Of a DNA stretch of 5,651 nt, positions 5,005 through 5,651 are shown one piece after another. Position numbers and translations under genes: made by a program. The notes under the pieces were generated by a model. The model worked only from the letters and a program-made list of their open reading frames with translations, was not told the origin of the DNA and did not search any database. This stretch comes from Acidiferrobacterales bacterium (GTDB taxonomy: Bacteria; Pseudomonadota; Gammaproteobacteria; Acidiferrobacterales; Sulfurifustaceae), in the NCBI GenBank assembly GCA_015492195.1, contig WGFP01000089.1:1-5651 (forward strand), given 5' to 3'. Numbering within the stretch: the stretch's first letter is position 1; each line of letters starts with the position of its first letter.

Positions 5005-5651
5005 ATGCGTGACTATAAAATTGCCCCTTCGATTCTGTCCGCGGACTTCGCCCGGCTGGGTGAAGAGGTCACCAATGTCCTGGCCGCCGGTGCGGACATT
5101 GTCCACTTTGATGTGATGGACAATCATTACGTTCCGAATCTGACCATCGGCCCCCTGATCTGCGAGGCGTTGCGCAAACACGGCATCACCGCCGACATCG
5201 ACGTACACCTGATGGTACGGCCGGTGGACCGCATCATTCCCGACTTCGCCAAGGCCGGCGCCACATACATCACCTTTCATCCCGAAGGAACCGAACATAT
5301 CGACCGTTCGCTGCAACTGGTGCGCGACAACGGCTGCAAATCCGGACTGGTGTTCAACCCGGCCACGCCGCTGGATTATTTAAAGTACGTGATGGACAAG
5401 GTGGACATGGTGCTGTTGATGTCCGTCAATCCCGGATTCGGCGGCCAGAGTTTTATCCGCTCCTCCCTCGACAAGTTGCGCGAGGCGCGCCGGATAATCG
5501 ATGCCAGCGGCCGGAACATCCGCCTGGAGATCGACGGCGGGGTGAAGGTGGACAACATCCGCGAGATCGCCGAGGCCGGCGCCGACACCTTTGTGGCCGG
5601 CTCCGCCATTTTTGGCGCCGGTAAAGACAGTGATCCCAACCGCTACGATAC
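5005..5651 (+). CDS. rpe: Ribulose-phosphate 3-epimerase (3' end outside window)
   Basis: 215 residues are visible, of a family usually about 220-230 aa; the frame is open to the window edge, so only the last few residues are missing. The enzyme interconverts ribulose-5-phosphate and xylulose-5-phosphate in the cytoplasmic pentose phosphate pathway and, in autotrophs, the Calvin cycle. Seen: APSILSADFARLGEE (7-21), metal ligands and acid/base residues His34 and Asp36 in VHFDVMDNHYVPN, His68 in DVHLM, MSVNPGFGGQSFI (139-151, flexible loop and phosphate site), Asp177 in EIDGGV (catalytic acid), and the phosphate-binding VAGSAIFG (197-204). The sequence follows the E. coli enzyme closely throughout. 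The start is supported by AAGGAA (4994-4999), 5 nt before the ATG. In many gammaproteobacteria rpe is followed by gph and trp genes; that continuation lies outside the window. Confidence 0.97.
   Translation, partial: MRDYKIAPSILSADFARLGEEVTNVLAAGADIVHFDVMDNHYVPNLTIGPLICEALRKHGITADIDVHLMVRPVDRIIPDFAKAGATYITFHPEGTEHIDRSLQLVRDNGCKSGLVFNPATPLDYLKYVMDKVDMVLLMSVNPGFGGQSFIRSSLDKLREARRIIDASGRNIRLEIDGGVKVDNIREIAEAGADTFVAGSAIFGAGKDSDPNRYD

Noticed and set aside
4636..5316. 226-codon - strand frame running across the start of rpe and into the hydrolase gene
   Set aside because: It is antisense to rpe and overlaps the hydrolase signal-peptide region in another frame; the translation resembles no protein family and both real genes have clear motifs and ribosome sites.
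1..5651. CRISPR arrays, tRNA or rRNA genes, insertion sequences, attachment sites
   Set aside because: No regularly spaced repeats, cloverleaf sequence, transposase motif or terminal inverted repeats with target duplications were seen on either strand.

Overview
The window looks like gammaproteobacterial chromosome of moderately high GC. The best evidence is the right-hand gene, rpe, whose visible 215 residues follow the enterobacterial enzyme almost block for block. The presence of a multiheme periplasmic cytochrome beside an outer-membrane cytochrome-barrel fusion suggests a respiratory or lithotrophic lifestyle, possibly iron- or sulfur-oxidising; that is inference, not something the sequence proves.

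Left block (1-2060, + strand): an outer-membrane beta-barrel protein with one N-terminal c-type heme (layout of the Cyc2 family of Fe(II)-oxidising cytochrome-porins, or of its uncharacterised relatives), then a perfect 12-bp-arm inverted repeat, a plausible promoter directly behind it, and a secreted three-heme cytochrome c. Together they could move electrons between the cell exterior and the periplasm. The triheme gene carries a dnaX-type A AAA AAG heptamer, in phase, exactly between its second and third heme domains; a -1 shift there would give a two-heme protein ending at a stop six codons later.

Middle block (2102-3879, - strand): a probable three-gene operon read right to left: an ICMT/PEMT-like membrane methyltransferase, a small kinase-fold protein resembling the LPS/Kdo kinase group (translationally coupled to it), and a CopD-family four-helix membrane protein. 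A weak bidirectional terminator (about 2061-2087) separates this block from the cytochromes. Envelope modification is the likely theme; substrates are unknown.

Right block: a secreted DUF3530-type alpha/beta hydrolase (4016-4819, - strand) lies divergent from rpe (5005 to the window edge, + strand), with a 185-bp intergenic region holding candidate promoters for both. The 136-bp gap at 3880-4015 holds one hairpin and no gene I can support.
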